From Desulfobacteraceae bacterium (GTDB lineage Bacteria > Desulfobacterota > Desulfobacteria > Desulfobacterales > Desulfobacteraceae): DNA of 5,364 nucleotides. Within the stretch, counting starts at the first letter, position 1; each line of letters starts with the position of its first letter. The stretch is from NCBI GenBank assembly GCA_022712835.1, contig JAFLJU010000118.1:1-5364 (forward strand), read 5' to 3'. Below, piece after piece: positions 1-5,364 of this stretch. Both the position numbers and the translations under genes were made by a program. The notes beneath the pieces are model-generated. The model had not been told where the DNA came from. It worked only from the letters and a program-made list of their open reading frames with translations, and searched no databases.

Positions 1-1
1 T

Positions 2-838
2 GTCGTGCATGGGGTTGACTCAACTGAGTTGCCTGCTGAAATTAATTATCCTCTATGTACAATCAAGGTCAACGGCAAAAAGATACGAATTTATTCCGAT
101 CCCGACTGTGATTGTGGGAAACGCCGCAATAAAAGAGATAAATCCCATTATGTTATCGGATACCGGCTACATACATTAACAGCTATAAATCCTTCAACTG
201 GGCATAGTTTCCCCTTGGTTTCAATTGTCGGAGCAGCGAATCATCATGACAGTCTTTTCTTAAAACCCTTAATCCATCTTGCCCAGGCACTGGGTATTGA
301 TATGAAATTGATAACAGCTGACCAGGCTTATCATGATAAAGATGGTTCTATACTTGAAGAAACTGGTGTGTATATTGTCGCACCGCCGTCTGAAACGGTA
401 CTGCTTCCCGATAATATTTTGGAATCTCCAGTGAGAGTAACTTGCAATGATCTTTGCGAAATTCCAATGAAAATTTTGGGAGCTTCACAAGATGGGCATG
501 AATTCAAATGTGATGCAAATCCCGGAGAATGTATATTGGAATCAACTTGTTCCAAATCAAGGACGATTGCATTTGATAAAGGATATTTTCAGCCAATGCC
601 GTCTTTTCTTGATTCATCCCAACAAGCAATAGGTATCCGGAAAAACTGTGAGAGGCCTTTTAACCTGATGAAAAAACGAGAAGGTCTTGAACATACAAGA
701 GTACGAAGCCAGGATGGGGTTGTTGTCCGTTCTACATTCACGACAATAGTAACCTTATTGATAGAAATGGCGGGCACAAGACAAAAAACCAAGAAAAAAG
801 ATGACGGACAAAAGGAGTTATTCGCAGCCACAGGATAA
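2..838 (+). CDS. DDE transposase, IS4/IS1182-like, 5' end outside window
   Basis: C-terminal part of an insertion-sequence transposase, the enzyme that cuts and joins the ends of its element. The frame is open to the left edge, so the GTG at 5 is probably internal. Numbering from that codon, DST at 5-7 supplies the likely first catalytic Asp (D5), TADQAYHD holds the second (D106), and E216 is the third. R212, E216 and K223 fit the R(3)E(6)K part of the IS4-type YREK signature, although the usual Tyr is Ile209. Between D106 and E216 lies a Cys-rich insert (C147, C151, C169, C176, C182), as in IS1182-type DDE_Tnp_1 transposases, probably metal-binding. A Lys-rich tail ends at TAA. The visible part shows no frameshift or internal stop, so the enzyme could be active if its N-terminus is intact. 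The exact IS family is uncertain; the DDE transposase call is firm. Confidence 0.88.
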   Translation, partial: VVHGVDSTELPAEINYPLCTIKVNGKKIRIYSDPDCDCGKRRNKRDKSHYVIGYRLHTLTAINPSTGHSFPLVSIVGAANHHDSLFLKPLIHLAQALGIDMKLITADQAYHDKDGSILEETGVYIVAPPSETVLLPDNILESPVRVTCNDLCEIPMKILGASQDGHEFKCDANPGECILESTCSKSRTIAFDKGYFQPMPSFLDSSQQAIGIRKNCERPFNLMKKREGLEHTRVRSQDGVVVRSTFTTIVTLLIEMAGTRQKTKKKDDGQKELFAATG

Positions 839-863
839 GATAAAGGTTACAAAATTTAAATAT

Positions 864-876
864 TGGAATTTTTCAG
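864..876 (+). repeat. 13-bp direct repeat, copy 1 (tggaatttttcag)
   Basis: An exact 13-base match to bases 2645-2657, in the same orientation. Related sequence continues beyond it: ccgatttggtcgg here (879-891) against ccgattaggttagg at the second copy (2664-2677), after a small gap. The two copies flank the DUF4214/RCC1 remnant. They may be related IS ends or the trace of a recombination, and the sequence alone does not say which. Confidence 0.6.
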
Positions 877-892
877 AGCCGATTTGGTCGGA

Positions 893-921
893 TTGTTTTG
901 ATATTACCTGAATTATATAAT
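893..921 (+). promoter_or_regulatory. Candidate sigma-70 promoter reading toward the RCC1 remnant
   Basis: A perfect TATAAT -10 box lies at 916-921. Seventeen bases upstream is TTGTTT at 893-898, which matches the first three bases of the -35 consensus. It faces the frame that begins at 1053, about 130 bases downstream. IS ends sometimes carry outward promoters, so this could transcribe the remnant. The -35 match is weak and the region is AT-rich, so chance is a real alternative. Confidence 0.3.
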
Positions 922-1017
922 GAGCCGCTCTGAGATGAGATTTTAAAAGGCTAAAAACACAATCAGGTACCATAACAGACAATTCAAGCAGAAAAACTTA
1001 GAAAAATATGATTAAAA

Positions 1018-1046
1018 GGGTGGCGGACATTTATAATCCGTAGACA
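1018..1046. mobile_element. Possible IS terminal inverted repeat ending TGT/ACA
   Basis: The block runs from the ggg at 1018 to the aca at 1044-1046 and contains ggcggacatttataatcc. On the minus strand it begins TGTCTACGG and goes on to ATTATAAATGTCCGCC. A TGT tip followed by such a block resembles ends of elements with IS21- or IS481-type integrases, as far as I recall. It lies directly before the point where the DUF4214 domain starts in mid-domain, which fits an insertion junction. The matching opposite end is not in the window. Confidence 0.33.
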
Positions 1047-1052
1047 AATTGA

Positions 1053-2660
1053 ATGGTTTCAACACCCTTTTATAGTGGTTTGATGTATTGGGCCAATGCG
1101 GTTGAAACAGGTGCTTTCACCATTGAGCAGGTAGCACAGTCCTTTTTTGATCAACCTGAAACGCAAGCAAAATATCCACAAGGGTCCAGCAATACAGAAT
1201 TTATCGAAACAATTTACAATAATTCGTTAAGCCGTGCTCCAGTAGCAGCAGGACTTGCCTATTGGGTAGCTGCGCTGGATGATGGAGTATTTAGGCGTGA
1301 CCAGGCTATTATAGCTATCCTCAATGGTGCAAAAGCTGTAACTGGCAGTACAGAAGATGCGGCGATGTTAGCTAAAAAGACTGAGATCGGCCTTAGTTTT
1401 GCTGATTCTGAGATCGGAAAATCAGATACTAATGTAAATTTTATGGATTGGTCAAAAAATATCATAATGTTTGCGAAAAGTAGTGACTTTAATTTAAAAG
1501 AGGCAGAAGAATATATTGCAGAATTATCATCATCAGGCATAAAAAGCCTTGCAGTTGGGGCAGGGCATACTGCATTTGTTAAGGCCGATGGATCACTTTG
1601 GGCTTTTGGCAGGAATAGCGAAGGGCAATTAGGCATTGGTAATGAGGTTGATCAGTCTTCACCTATTATGATAGGCAGCAATTATAACATTGTTTCCGCA
1701 GGGACGAATCATACTCTCGCCATTGATGATAGTGGATCTCTCTGGGCCTGGGGAAGTTTTCAGTTTGGACAACTTGGTAATGGCATGGATATTTTGGATA
1801 TAGAACATGGTGATTCCAGTTATATCACATCTCCCATCCAAGTTGATGCTGGATCTAAATATATAGCCATCTCTGCAGGTGAGTATTATTCGCTTGGTAT
1901 TAAGGATGATAATTCTCTTTGGGCTTGGGGCATCGGAATGTTTTCGAAATTAGGTAATGGAATAGTTGATAACCAAAAACTCCCTGTTAAAATTGGTGAC
2001 AACTTTAAAGCCGTGGCAGCGGGATCCGAACATACGTTAGCTATTAAGACAGATGGATCTCTCTGGGCATGGGGGCGTAATTATTATGGAGAGGTAGGCA
2101 ATGGTGGAAGCTTTGGTCCTAATGCCGGTCAAGACACTCCTGTTCAAATCAGTGCGATAGGAGACCGGTTCAAAGCAATCGCTGCTGGTGGATTCAACTC
2201 TTTGGCTATTAAAGAAGATGGTTCGCTTTGGACGTGGGGGCAAACTGCAGACGGCCAATTAGGCCTTGGTGAAGATCCTAATAACCCTGGATATCCTGCA
2301 TCATCTAATCAGAACTCTCCTGTGAAAATTCCAATTTCTGGGAATTTTGTTTCTATCGACATTGGCTCTTGGCATTCTGTCGCTCTGCAAGATAATGGAG
2401 ATATTTGGTCCTGGGGACACAACGTTCTTGGAGAGCTTGGAGTTGAAGAGTCTGCCGGAGAGAATGCTTATGGAAGTCCAATACTAACAGACAGATTCTC
2501 ACCTACGCTCATGGGGCATGATTATATTGCTATAGGTGCGGGAACGTTTAATACCGTTGCTATTAAAAAAGATATTAGTGTTGATTCGTGCGGCAAAACT
2601 AGCCTTGAGGGTGAAGAAGCTGTTTATAAGTATTTTTTAACTTATGGAATTTTTCAGTAG
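1053..2660 (+). CDS. DUF4214 and RCC1-repeat protein, probably truncated at both ends
   Basis: A 535-residue frame. Residues 6-42 are the second half of a DUF4214 unit (FYSGLMYWANAVETGAF), and 47-93 are a complete unit (FIETIYNNSLSRAP then GLAYW). A linker of about 65 residues follows. Residues 163-488 then hold six RCC1-type repeats, each centred on a DG/NxSLWxWG core at about 181, 229, 288, 336, 391 and 451. Such proteins are usually secreted or surface-bound, and the RCC1 repeats form a beta-propeller for binding. The ATG at 1053 sits straight after an in-frame TGA (1050-1052), has no visible Shine-Dalgarno site and gives no signal peptide. The first domain lacks its opening helix. A seventh repeat begins at 491 but breaks off at IKKD (504-507), before its LWxWG core. 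The last residues, YGIFQ, lie in IS-like sequence. It is most likely a pseudogene remnant, and its function is unknown. Confidence 0.72.
   Translation: MVSTPFYSGLMYWANAVETGAFTIEQVAQSFFDQPETQAKYPQGSSNTEFIETIYNNSLSRAPVAAGLAYWVAALDDGVFRRDQAIIAILNGAKAVTGSTEDAAMLAKKTEIGLSFADSEIGKSDTNVNFMDWSKNIIMFAKSSDFNLKEAEEYIAELSSSGIKSLAVGAGHTAFVKADGSLWAFGRNSEGQLGIGNEVDQSSPIMIGSNYNIVSAGTNHTLAIDDSGSLWAWGSFQFGQLGNGMDILDIEHGDSSYITSPIQVDAGSKYIAISAGEYYSLGIKDDNSLWAWGIGMFSKLGNGIVDNQKLPVKIGDNFKAVAAGSEHTLAIKTDGSLWAWGRNYYGEVGNGGSFGPNAGQDTPVQISAIGDRFKAIAAGGFNSLAIKEDGSLWTWGQTADGQLGLGEDPNNPGYPASSNQNSPVKIPISGNFVSIDIGSWHSVALQDNGDIWSWGHNVLGELGVEESAGENAYGSPILTDRFSPTLMGHDYIAIGAGTFNTVAIKKDISVDSCGKTSLEGEEAVYKYFLTYGIFQ
1539..2573 (+). 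repeat. RCC1-type protein repeats, six full and one partial
   Basis: This is a tandem array of roughly 45-60-residue units inside the DUF4214/RCC1 frame. Each unit reads approximately ixAGxxHTLAIKxDGSLWAWGxNxxGQLGxG followed by a spacer that ends in SPV or PxxIG. The coding DNA repeats loosely, with ggatctctctgggc-like cores recurring at about 1590, 1735, 1912, 2055 and 2220. Spacer length varies most in units 2, 5 and 6. A closed seven-bladed RCC1 propeller would need the rest of repeat seven, which is absent. Confidence 0.75.
2645..2657 (+). repeat. 13-bp direct repeat, copy 2 (tggaatttttcag)
   Basis: An exact copy of bases 864-876 in the same orientation. It supplies the last codons of the RCC1 frame (Gly-Ile-Phe-Gln), so the end of that protein is probably not native. 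It is followed at once by tagtgtccgattagg, which looks like the tip of an insertion sequence. Confidence 0.6.
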
Positions 2661-2819
2661 TGTCCGATTAGGTTAGGGGGGAGAAGTAAATAACACACCC
2701 AATATGGTGAAAAATTTATTTTCGATCCCCTATTAAGCAAAGTAAAAAAGTCGAGAAGACTGGAGGGGCAACAAAGGATTTCAGCGGTCCTTAGTTGACG
2801 ATTTTGATTCAATTAAGGA
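2658..2819. mobile_element. Possible IS left-end remnant with broken coding fragment
   Basis: The stretch begins tagtgtccgattaggtta, a form I associate with ends of IS4-like elements, though I cannot check it here. Downstream, the frame at 2694-2798 is open without a clear start codon. It encodes FIFDPLLSKVKKSRRLEGQQ and ends at TGA (2796-2798). A different frame starting with ATG at 2704 stops after ten codons. The charged, start-less peptide looks like a shard of a transposase N-terminal region. No matching right end is visible before the sugar transferase stop codon, so the rest of any element has been deleted. Confidence 0.35.
2788..2819. terminator. Hairpin just past the sugar transferase stop
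   Basis: tccttagttga (2788-2798) and tcaattaagga (2809-2819) form an 11-pair stem with a 10-base loop. In plus-strand RNA all pairs form, with one G-U. In minus-strand RNA there is one C-A mismatch. It touches the TAA of the sugar transferase gene and lies between convergent genes, a usual place for a terminator. The stem is AT-rich and lacks a proper run of U on either side, so it may only be a weak terminator or an mRNA 3'-end structure. Confidence 0.3.
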
Positions 2820-4262
2820 TTATCTTCCCGCTCCGGTCAGAATCGTCTTGGCCGTTGCGATTAAAATGATTATGTCATTTAGCAATGACCAGTTGTCAAT
2901 GTACTTTAGGTCCAGTTTCATCCATTCGTCAAAGCTCAGTTCATTTCGATTGGGTGTGATTTGCCACAAACAGGTCATCCCGGGTTTCATGGACAGCCGG
3001 CGCCTTTGCCATACCGAGTATTCGGTCACTTCCTTGGGGATTGGCGGCCTTGGCCCCACAAGGCTCATCTGCATTTTTAATACATTAAACAGCTGGGGCA
3101 GTTCATCCAGGCTGCTCTTGCGCAAAAAGGTGCCCACATAGGGAATGATTCTCGGGTCATTCTTGATTTTAAACACAGGGCCGTCCGCCTCATTCATCCG
3201 GACAAGTTCCTTGAGACGCTCGTCTGCATCGGATACCATGGTTCTGAATTTATATACCATGAACTGTCTGCCGTTCATTCCCAGTCGTTCCTGTTGATAG
3301 AAAACATCACCTTTAGAAAAAAATTTTATGGCAAGGGCGATTCCCATAAAAAGGGGCAGCAACACAATCGTCAAGCCTAAAGCTGCCATGAAATCAAAGA
3401 CATGCTTTATCAGGATCGCCCCTTGATTATGGGGGGTGGACTGAAGGGACATGGTATGAATTCCAAGAAAATCGTCGATCCTAATTTTGGAGATGCCCGG
3501 CTGATACATTAAATGATGCAGTTCCCAGTCGGGTATGATACGGACATTGATCCCCAGGCTTTCTGCAAGTATAAGGGCCCGATTTTCTTTTCCCAATTTT
3601 TTAAGGGGCATGGCAAAAATCAGTTCATCAACAATATTATTTTTCAGATATTCTTCAAGATCACGGGTCAGGCCGATTACACAATGATTATTGAAAACAG
3701 ATTTCCCTAAGAGTGTTTCCTCCACATCAAAACACCCTAGAATTTTGTAGCCGGTGGCTTTATATTTTTCCACTGTTTCAATCAGATTTTTTGCCCGGCC
3801 TTTACTCCCAACCACCAGAATATTTCGTGTGTTCAGTCCATCTGTCCTTATTCTTTCCAGGATTTTATAGGTCGCAAATTTGGTCAGGGTAAGCAATGAA
3901 ATATTCAGCACCAGAAATATACTGATTAAAGATCGGCTGATATCCTGGATATGCAGAAAATAGATGGCAATGCTCACCAAGGTTAGCCCCAGAAAGTTGG
4001 ATTTTAGGATGGCCATGAAAAACTGCTGAAACGGTTTTTCCCGATAGGAAATGTACATGCCCATCCATCTAAAGGAAAGATACCAGGCAATGATAATCAG
4101 CAGAAGAATAATATAGTAGTTGGGGCCAATGGCAAGACCGCTCAGTTTCCCGGGGAGAATATTTCTTTTTATGTAATAGGCTGCGATAAATGAAAGGGCA
4201 GCAATGCCGATATCAATTAGTTTTTGTACATCTTGAATAATTGAGCTGTGTTCCTTAAGCAT
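2820..4262 (-). CDS. Polyprenyl-phosphate hexose-1-phosphate transferase (exopolysaccharide initiation)
   Basis: This is an inner-membrane enzyme of 480 residues, the usual full length for the WcaJ-like family. It is expected to move a sugar-1-phosphate from a UDP-sugar onto undecaprenyl phosphate, the first step of exopolysaccharide or O-unit assembly. Four N-terminal membrane segments lie near 16-32, 48-65, 89-104 and 110-128. A nucleotide-binding-like fold follows, starting at NILVVGSKGRA (147-157). A further hydrophobic segment (291-312) leads into the bacterial sugar transferase domain. That domain has KFRTM (338-342), SLDELPQ (384-390, with the presumed catalytic pair D386-E387), LVGPRP (401-406) and PGMTCLWQ (427-434). 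The ATG at 4262 has GAGG seven bases upstream. The gene begins 9 bases after the thiD stop, so it is likely co-transcribed with thiD. The family is clear, but the sugar cannot be told from the sequence. Confidence 0.93.
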   Translation of the reverse strand: MLKEHSSIIQDVQKLIDIGIAALSFIAAYYIKRNILPGKLSGLAIGPNYYIILLLIIIAWYLSFRWMGMYISYREKPFQQFFMAILKSNFLGLTLVSIAIYFLHIQDISRSLISIFLVLNISLLTLTKFATYKILERIRTDGLNTRNILVVGSKGRAKNLIETVEKYKATGYKILGCFDVEETLLGKSVFNNHCVIGLTRDLEEYLKNNIVDELIFAMPLKKLGKENRALILAESLGINVRIIPDWELHHLMYQPGISKIRIDDFLGIHTMSLQSTPHNQGAILIKHVFDFMAALGLTIVLLPLFMGIALAIKFFSKGDVFYQQERLGMNGRQFMVYKFRTMVSDADERLKELVRMNEADGPVFKIKNDPRIIPYVGTFLRKSSLDELPQLFNVLKMQMSLVGPRPPIPKEVTEYSVWQRRRLSMKPGMTCLWQITPNRNELSFDEWMKLDLKYIDNWSLLNDIIILIATAKTILTGAGR

Positions 4263-4269
4263 TATGGTG

Positions 4270-4274
4270 CCTCA
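4270..4274 (-). promoter_or_regulatory. Ribosome binding site of the sugar transferase, overlapping thiD stop
   Basis: On the minus strand, tgagg includes the thiD TGA stop (4272-4274) and supplies a GAGG Shine-Dalgarno core (4270-4273) seven bases before the transferase ATG. This placement supports the chosen start and suggests that ribosomes finishing thiD reinitiate on the transferase gene. Confidence 0.65.
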
Positions 4275-5087
4275 CACTTTTGGCCAGAGATCATAAAAAT
4301 GATGGACCGGGCCGTGGCCTTTTCCTGTCTGATAATCTGCTCCTGCGCCAAGGGCACCCGTGAGATAAGCTTTGGCATTTTTTACAGCGATTTCCAACTC
4401 AATCCCCTTTGCCAGGTTGGCGGCTATGGCAGAGGACAGGGTGCAACCGGTGCCGTGGGAGTTGGGGGTCTGGATCCGTTTTCCAAAAAGTTGTGTCATT
4501 TTCTTGTTTTCGGTTTGATATAAGAGATCGCAACTGTCATCATCTGTTAAATGGCCGCCTTTTACAAGGATATTGGCAGATCCAAAGGCGATAAGATCTT
4601 TTGCGGCCTGGGCCATATCTTCTTTTTTTTCAACCGGGCGGCCCAGCAATACCGAAACTTCTGGAAGGTTGGGGGTAATCAGGGTGGCCAGGGGAAGAAG
4701 ACATTCCTTTAAGGCCTGGACCGCATCGTCCTGGAGAAGTTTGTCCCCGCTTTTTGAAATCATCACCGGGTCCACCACAATATTGGGGCATTTCCATTCT
4801 ACTAATTTTTGGGCCACAATTTCGATGACCCCAGGGGAGTGGAGCATGCCTATTTTTACTGCATCCACCCCAATATCCTCCATGACGGCATCGATTTGCA
4901 GGCCGATAAATTCCGGTGGGGTTGGGAAAATACCGGTTACCACCCGGGTGTTCTGGGCGGTCAGGGCGGTGATGGCGGACATGCCAAAACAGCCCAGGGC
5001 GGAAAAGGTTTTCAGATCTGCCTGGATACCGGCACCGCCGCCGCTGTCCGAACCTGCTATGGTCAATGCTCTGAAATGGGTTTTCAT
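4272..5087 (-). CDS. thiD: Hydroxymethylpyrimidine / phosphomethylpyrimidine kinase
   Basis: This is a cytoplasmic thiamine-pathway kinase that phosphorylates HMP to HMP-P and then to HMP-PP, the pyrimidine half used by ThiE. At 271 residues it has the normal length for single-domain ThiD. Family marks run in order: TIAGSDSGGGAGIQADLKTF (9-28) for the pyrimidine site, VKIGML (78-82), VVDPVMISKSG (104-114), LITPNLPE (136-143), VKGGH (175-179) and the anion-hole/ATP motif HGTGCTLSSA (211-220), with C215 in the position conserved in ThiD. No key residue is missing. The ATG at 5087 follows AGGAG at 5096-5100 with eight bases between. The gene overlaps the thiE stop by ATGA, so translation is probably coupled, and it leads directly into the sugar transferase gene. 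Any thiamine riboswitch would lie upstream of thiE, outside the window. Confidence 0.97.
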   Translation of the reverse strand: MKTHFRALTIAGSDSGGGAGIQADLKTFSALGCFGMSAITALTAQNTRVVTGIFPTPPEFIGLQIDAVMEDIGVDAVKIGMLHSPGVIEIVAQKLVEWKCPNIVVDPVMISKSGDKLLQDDAVQALKECLLPLATLITPNLPEVSVLLGRPVEKKEDMAQAAKDLIAFGSANILVKGGHLTDDDSCDLLYQTENKKMTQLFGKRIQTPNSHGTGCTLSSAIAANLAKGIELEIAVKNAKAYLTGALGAGADYQTGKGHGPVHHFYDLWPKV

Positions 5088-5364
5088 GGGGAGGTCTCCT
5101 GTGAAGGTTTTTTGTGTTTAAAATGGGTGCAAAGGGTGAGAGCGGATTCAAAGGGATCCCGGGCCGCGCAGATGGCGGATACCACCGCTATGGAATCAGC
5201 ACCTGCCAGGATAGCTGGCTCAATATTGCCGGCATTCAACCCGCCAATGGCCACAAGCGGGTGGCGTGAATAGGCCTTTATCCTGGACAGTCCTGCAAGT
5301 TCCCAGGGGGCTTTGGTGTTTGTTTTGGTGGGGGTGGCAAATATCGGACTCACCCCGATATAAT
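5084..5364 (-). CDS. thiE: Thiamine-phosphate synthase, C-terminal part (5' end outside window)
   Basis: C-terminal part of the cytoplasmic enzyme that joins HMP-PP to the thiazole phosphate to give thiamine monophosphate and pyrophosphate. About 92 residues are visible, a little under half of the usual ~210. The frame is open to the right edge and reads Tyr-Ile-Gly before the GTG at 5353, so that GTG is internal: YIGVSPIFATPTKTNTK is the known ThiE loop with the T-x-TK segment. Further in, VAIGGLNAGNI carries the glycine-rich phosphate-binding turn, and GADSIAVVSAICAARDP is the last strand and helix of the TIM barrel. The tail is Lys/Ser-rich and ends at TGA, which overlaps the thiD ATG. No fault is visible in this part. 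Confidence 0.95.
   Translation of the reverse strand, partial: YIGVSPIFATPTKTNTKAPWELAGLSRIKAYSRHPLVAIGGLNAGNIEPAILAGADSIAVVSAICAARDPFESALTLCTHFKHKKPSQETSP
5096..5100 (-). promoter_or_regulatory. Ribosome binding site of thiD inside thiE
   Basis: The minus strand reads aggag, eight bases before the thiD ATG, and lies within the last codons of thiE. It supports the ATG at 5087 over other starts. Together with the ATGA overlap it indicates coupled translation of the two thiamine genes. Confidence 0.7.

Larger units (their letters stand above)
1..880 (+). mobile_element. Right part of an insertion sequence carrying the transposase
   Basis: The transposase implies an IS that enters from the left edge. 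Its right border is not certain. One candidate is near 880: bases 865-880, read on the minus strand, give ggctctgaaaaattcc. This resembles the G-rich start followed by GAAAAA that I associate with IS1182-type ends. A second candidate is near 1046, where the sequence ends in ACA (TGT on the minus strand). The left end and any target-site duplication lie outside the window, so the border cannot be proven here. Confidence 0.4.
839..1052. other. AT-rich intergenic stretch with IS-end-like sequence
   Basis: There is no coding frame of note in this 214-base gap between the transposase stop and the DUF4214/RCC1 frame. It holds the first copy of the 13-base direct repeat, a possible promoter, a 7-base inverted repeat (tacctga 905-911 and tcaggta 963-969) with a long loop, and a terminal-repeat-like block that ends near 1046. 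I read it as stacked IS debris rather than a native regulatory region. Confidence 0.45.

Noticed and set aside
5..7. GTG as the true start of the transposase.
   Set aside because: The frame stays open to the left edge, the first catalytic Asp would lie at residue 5, and an N-terminal DNA-binding region would be missing. The gene continues outside the window.
874..932. Inverted repeats cagagc/gctctg (874-879, 927-932) and tacctga/tcaggta (905-911, 963-969) as a structured RNA or terminator.
   Set aside because: Stems are only 6-7 pairs with loops of about 50 bases and no U run follows, so they are easily explained by chance.
1032..1037. Second TATAAT, upstream of the 1053 start.
   Set aside because: No acceptable -35 element lies 16-18 bases upstream, and the hexamer falls inside the IS-end-like block.
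1259..1636. Minus-strand frames of 60-125 codons opposite the RCC1 gene.
   Set aside because: They are opposite a clear repeat protein and have no family features. The RCC1 repeats explain the open frames.
1539..2573. Regularly spaced similar DNA segments that could suggest a CRISPR-like or other nucleotide array.
   Set aside because: The similarity follows codons of the RCC1 motif, varies at third positions, and the spacing is too irregular for CRISPR.
4573..5121. Long plus-strand frame of 182 codons, and other frames opposite thiE/thiD (4809-5273 plus, 4630-5151 minus).
   Set aside because: All overlap well-supported thiD/thiE coding sequence. Their proteins show no recognisable domain and read as frame shadows of GC-richer genes.
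5351..5353. GTG as the true start of thiE.
   Set aside because: The codons upstream read Tyr-Ile-Gly, which continues the conserved ThiE motif, so the GTG is an internal valine.

Overview
The window reads as bacterial accessory DNA next to a core metabolic operon. The thiE-thiD pair, a polyprenyl-type sugar-phosphate transferase, a DUF4214/RCC1 repeat protein and several insertion-sequence (IS) traces fit a Gram-negative bacterium. A marine or sediment deltaproteobacterial sulfate reducer (Desulfobacteraceae-like) is my best guess. It rests on the general feel of the proteins and on IS-rich context, not on any marker gene, so it is weakly held.

Layout. Bases 1-838 (+ strand) hold the C-terminal part of a DDE transposase whose 5' end lies outside the window. 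Its three presumed catalytic acidic residues and the R(3)E(6)K signature are present. Bases 839-1052 have no gene but contain IS-end-like sequence and a plausible promoter. Bases 1053-2660 (+) are an open frame for a protein with two DUF4214 units followed by an RCC1-type beta-propeller. The first DUF4214 unit begins in mid-domain, there is no signal peptide and no ribosome binding site, and the propeller stops partway through a seventh repeat. I read it as a gene remnant cut at both ends. Bases 2661-2819 are another IS-end-like stretch, with a short broken coding fragment and a hairpin.

Bases 2820-5364 (- strand) form a compact operon read right to left: thiE (3' part only), thiD and a membrane sugar-phosphate transferase. 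thiE and thiD overlap by the four bases ATGA. The transferase starts 9 bases after the thiD stop, with its ribosome binding site touching that stop. ThiD makes HMP-PP and ThiE joins it to the thiazole phosphate to give thiamine monophosphate. The transferase would begin a polysaccharide repeat unit on a lipid carrier. No known pathway links it to thiamine synthesis, so it is probably a passenger that uses the thi transcript.

I see no convincing undescribed system. The most interesting points are the mosaic of IS ends on both sides of the RCC1 remnant, including a 13-base exact direct repeat with related sequence beyond it, and the thi-polysaccharide operon fusion.
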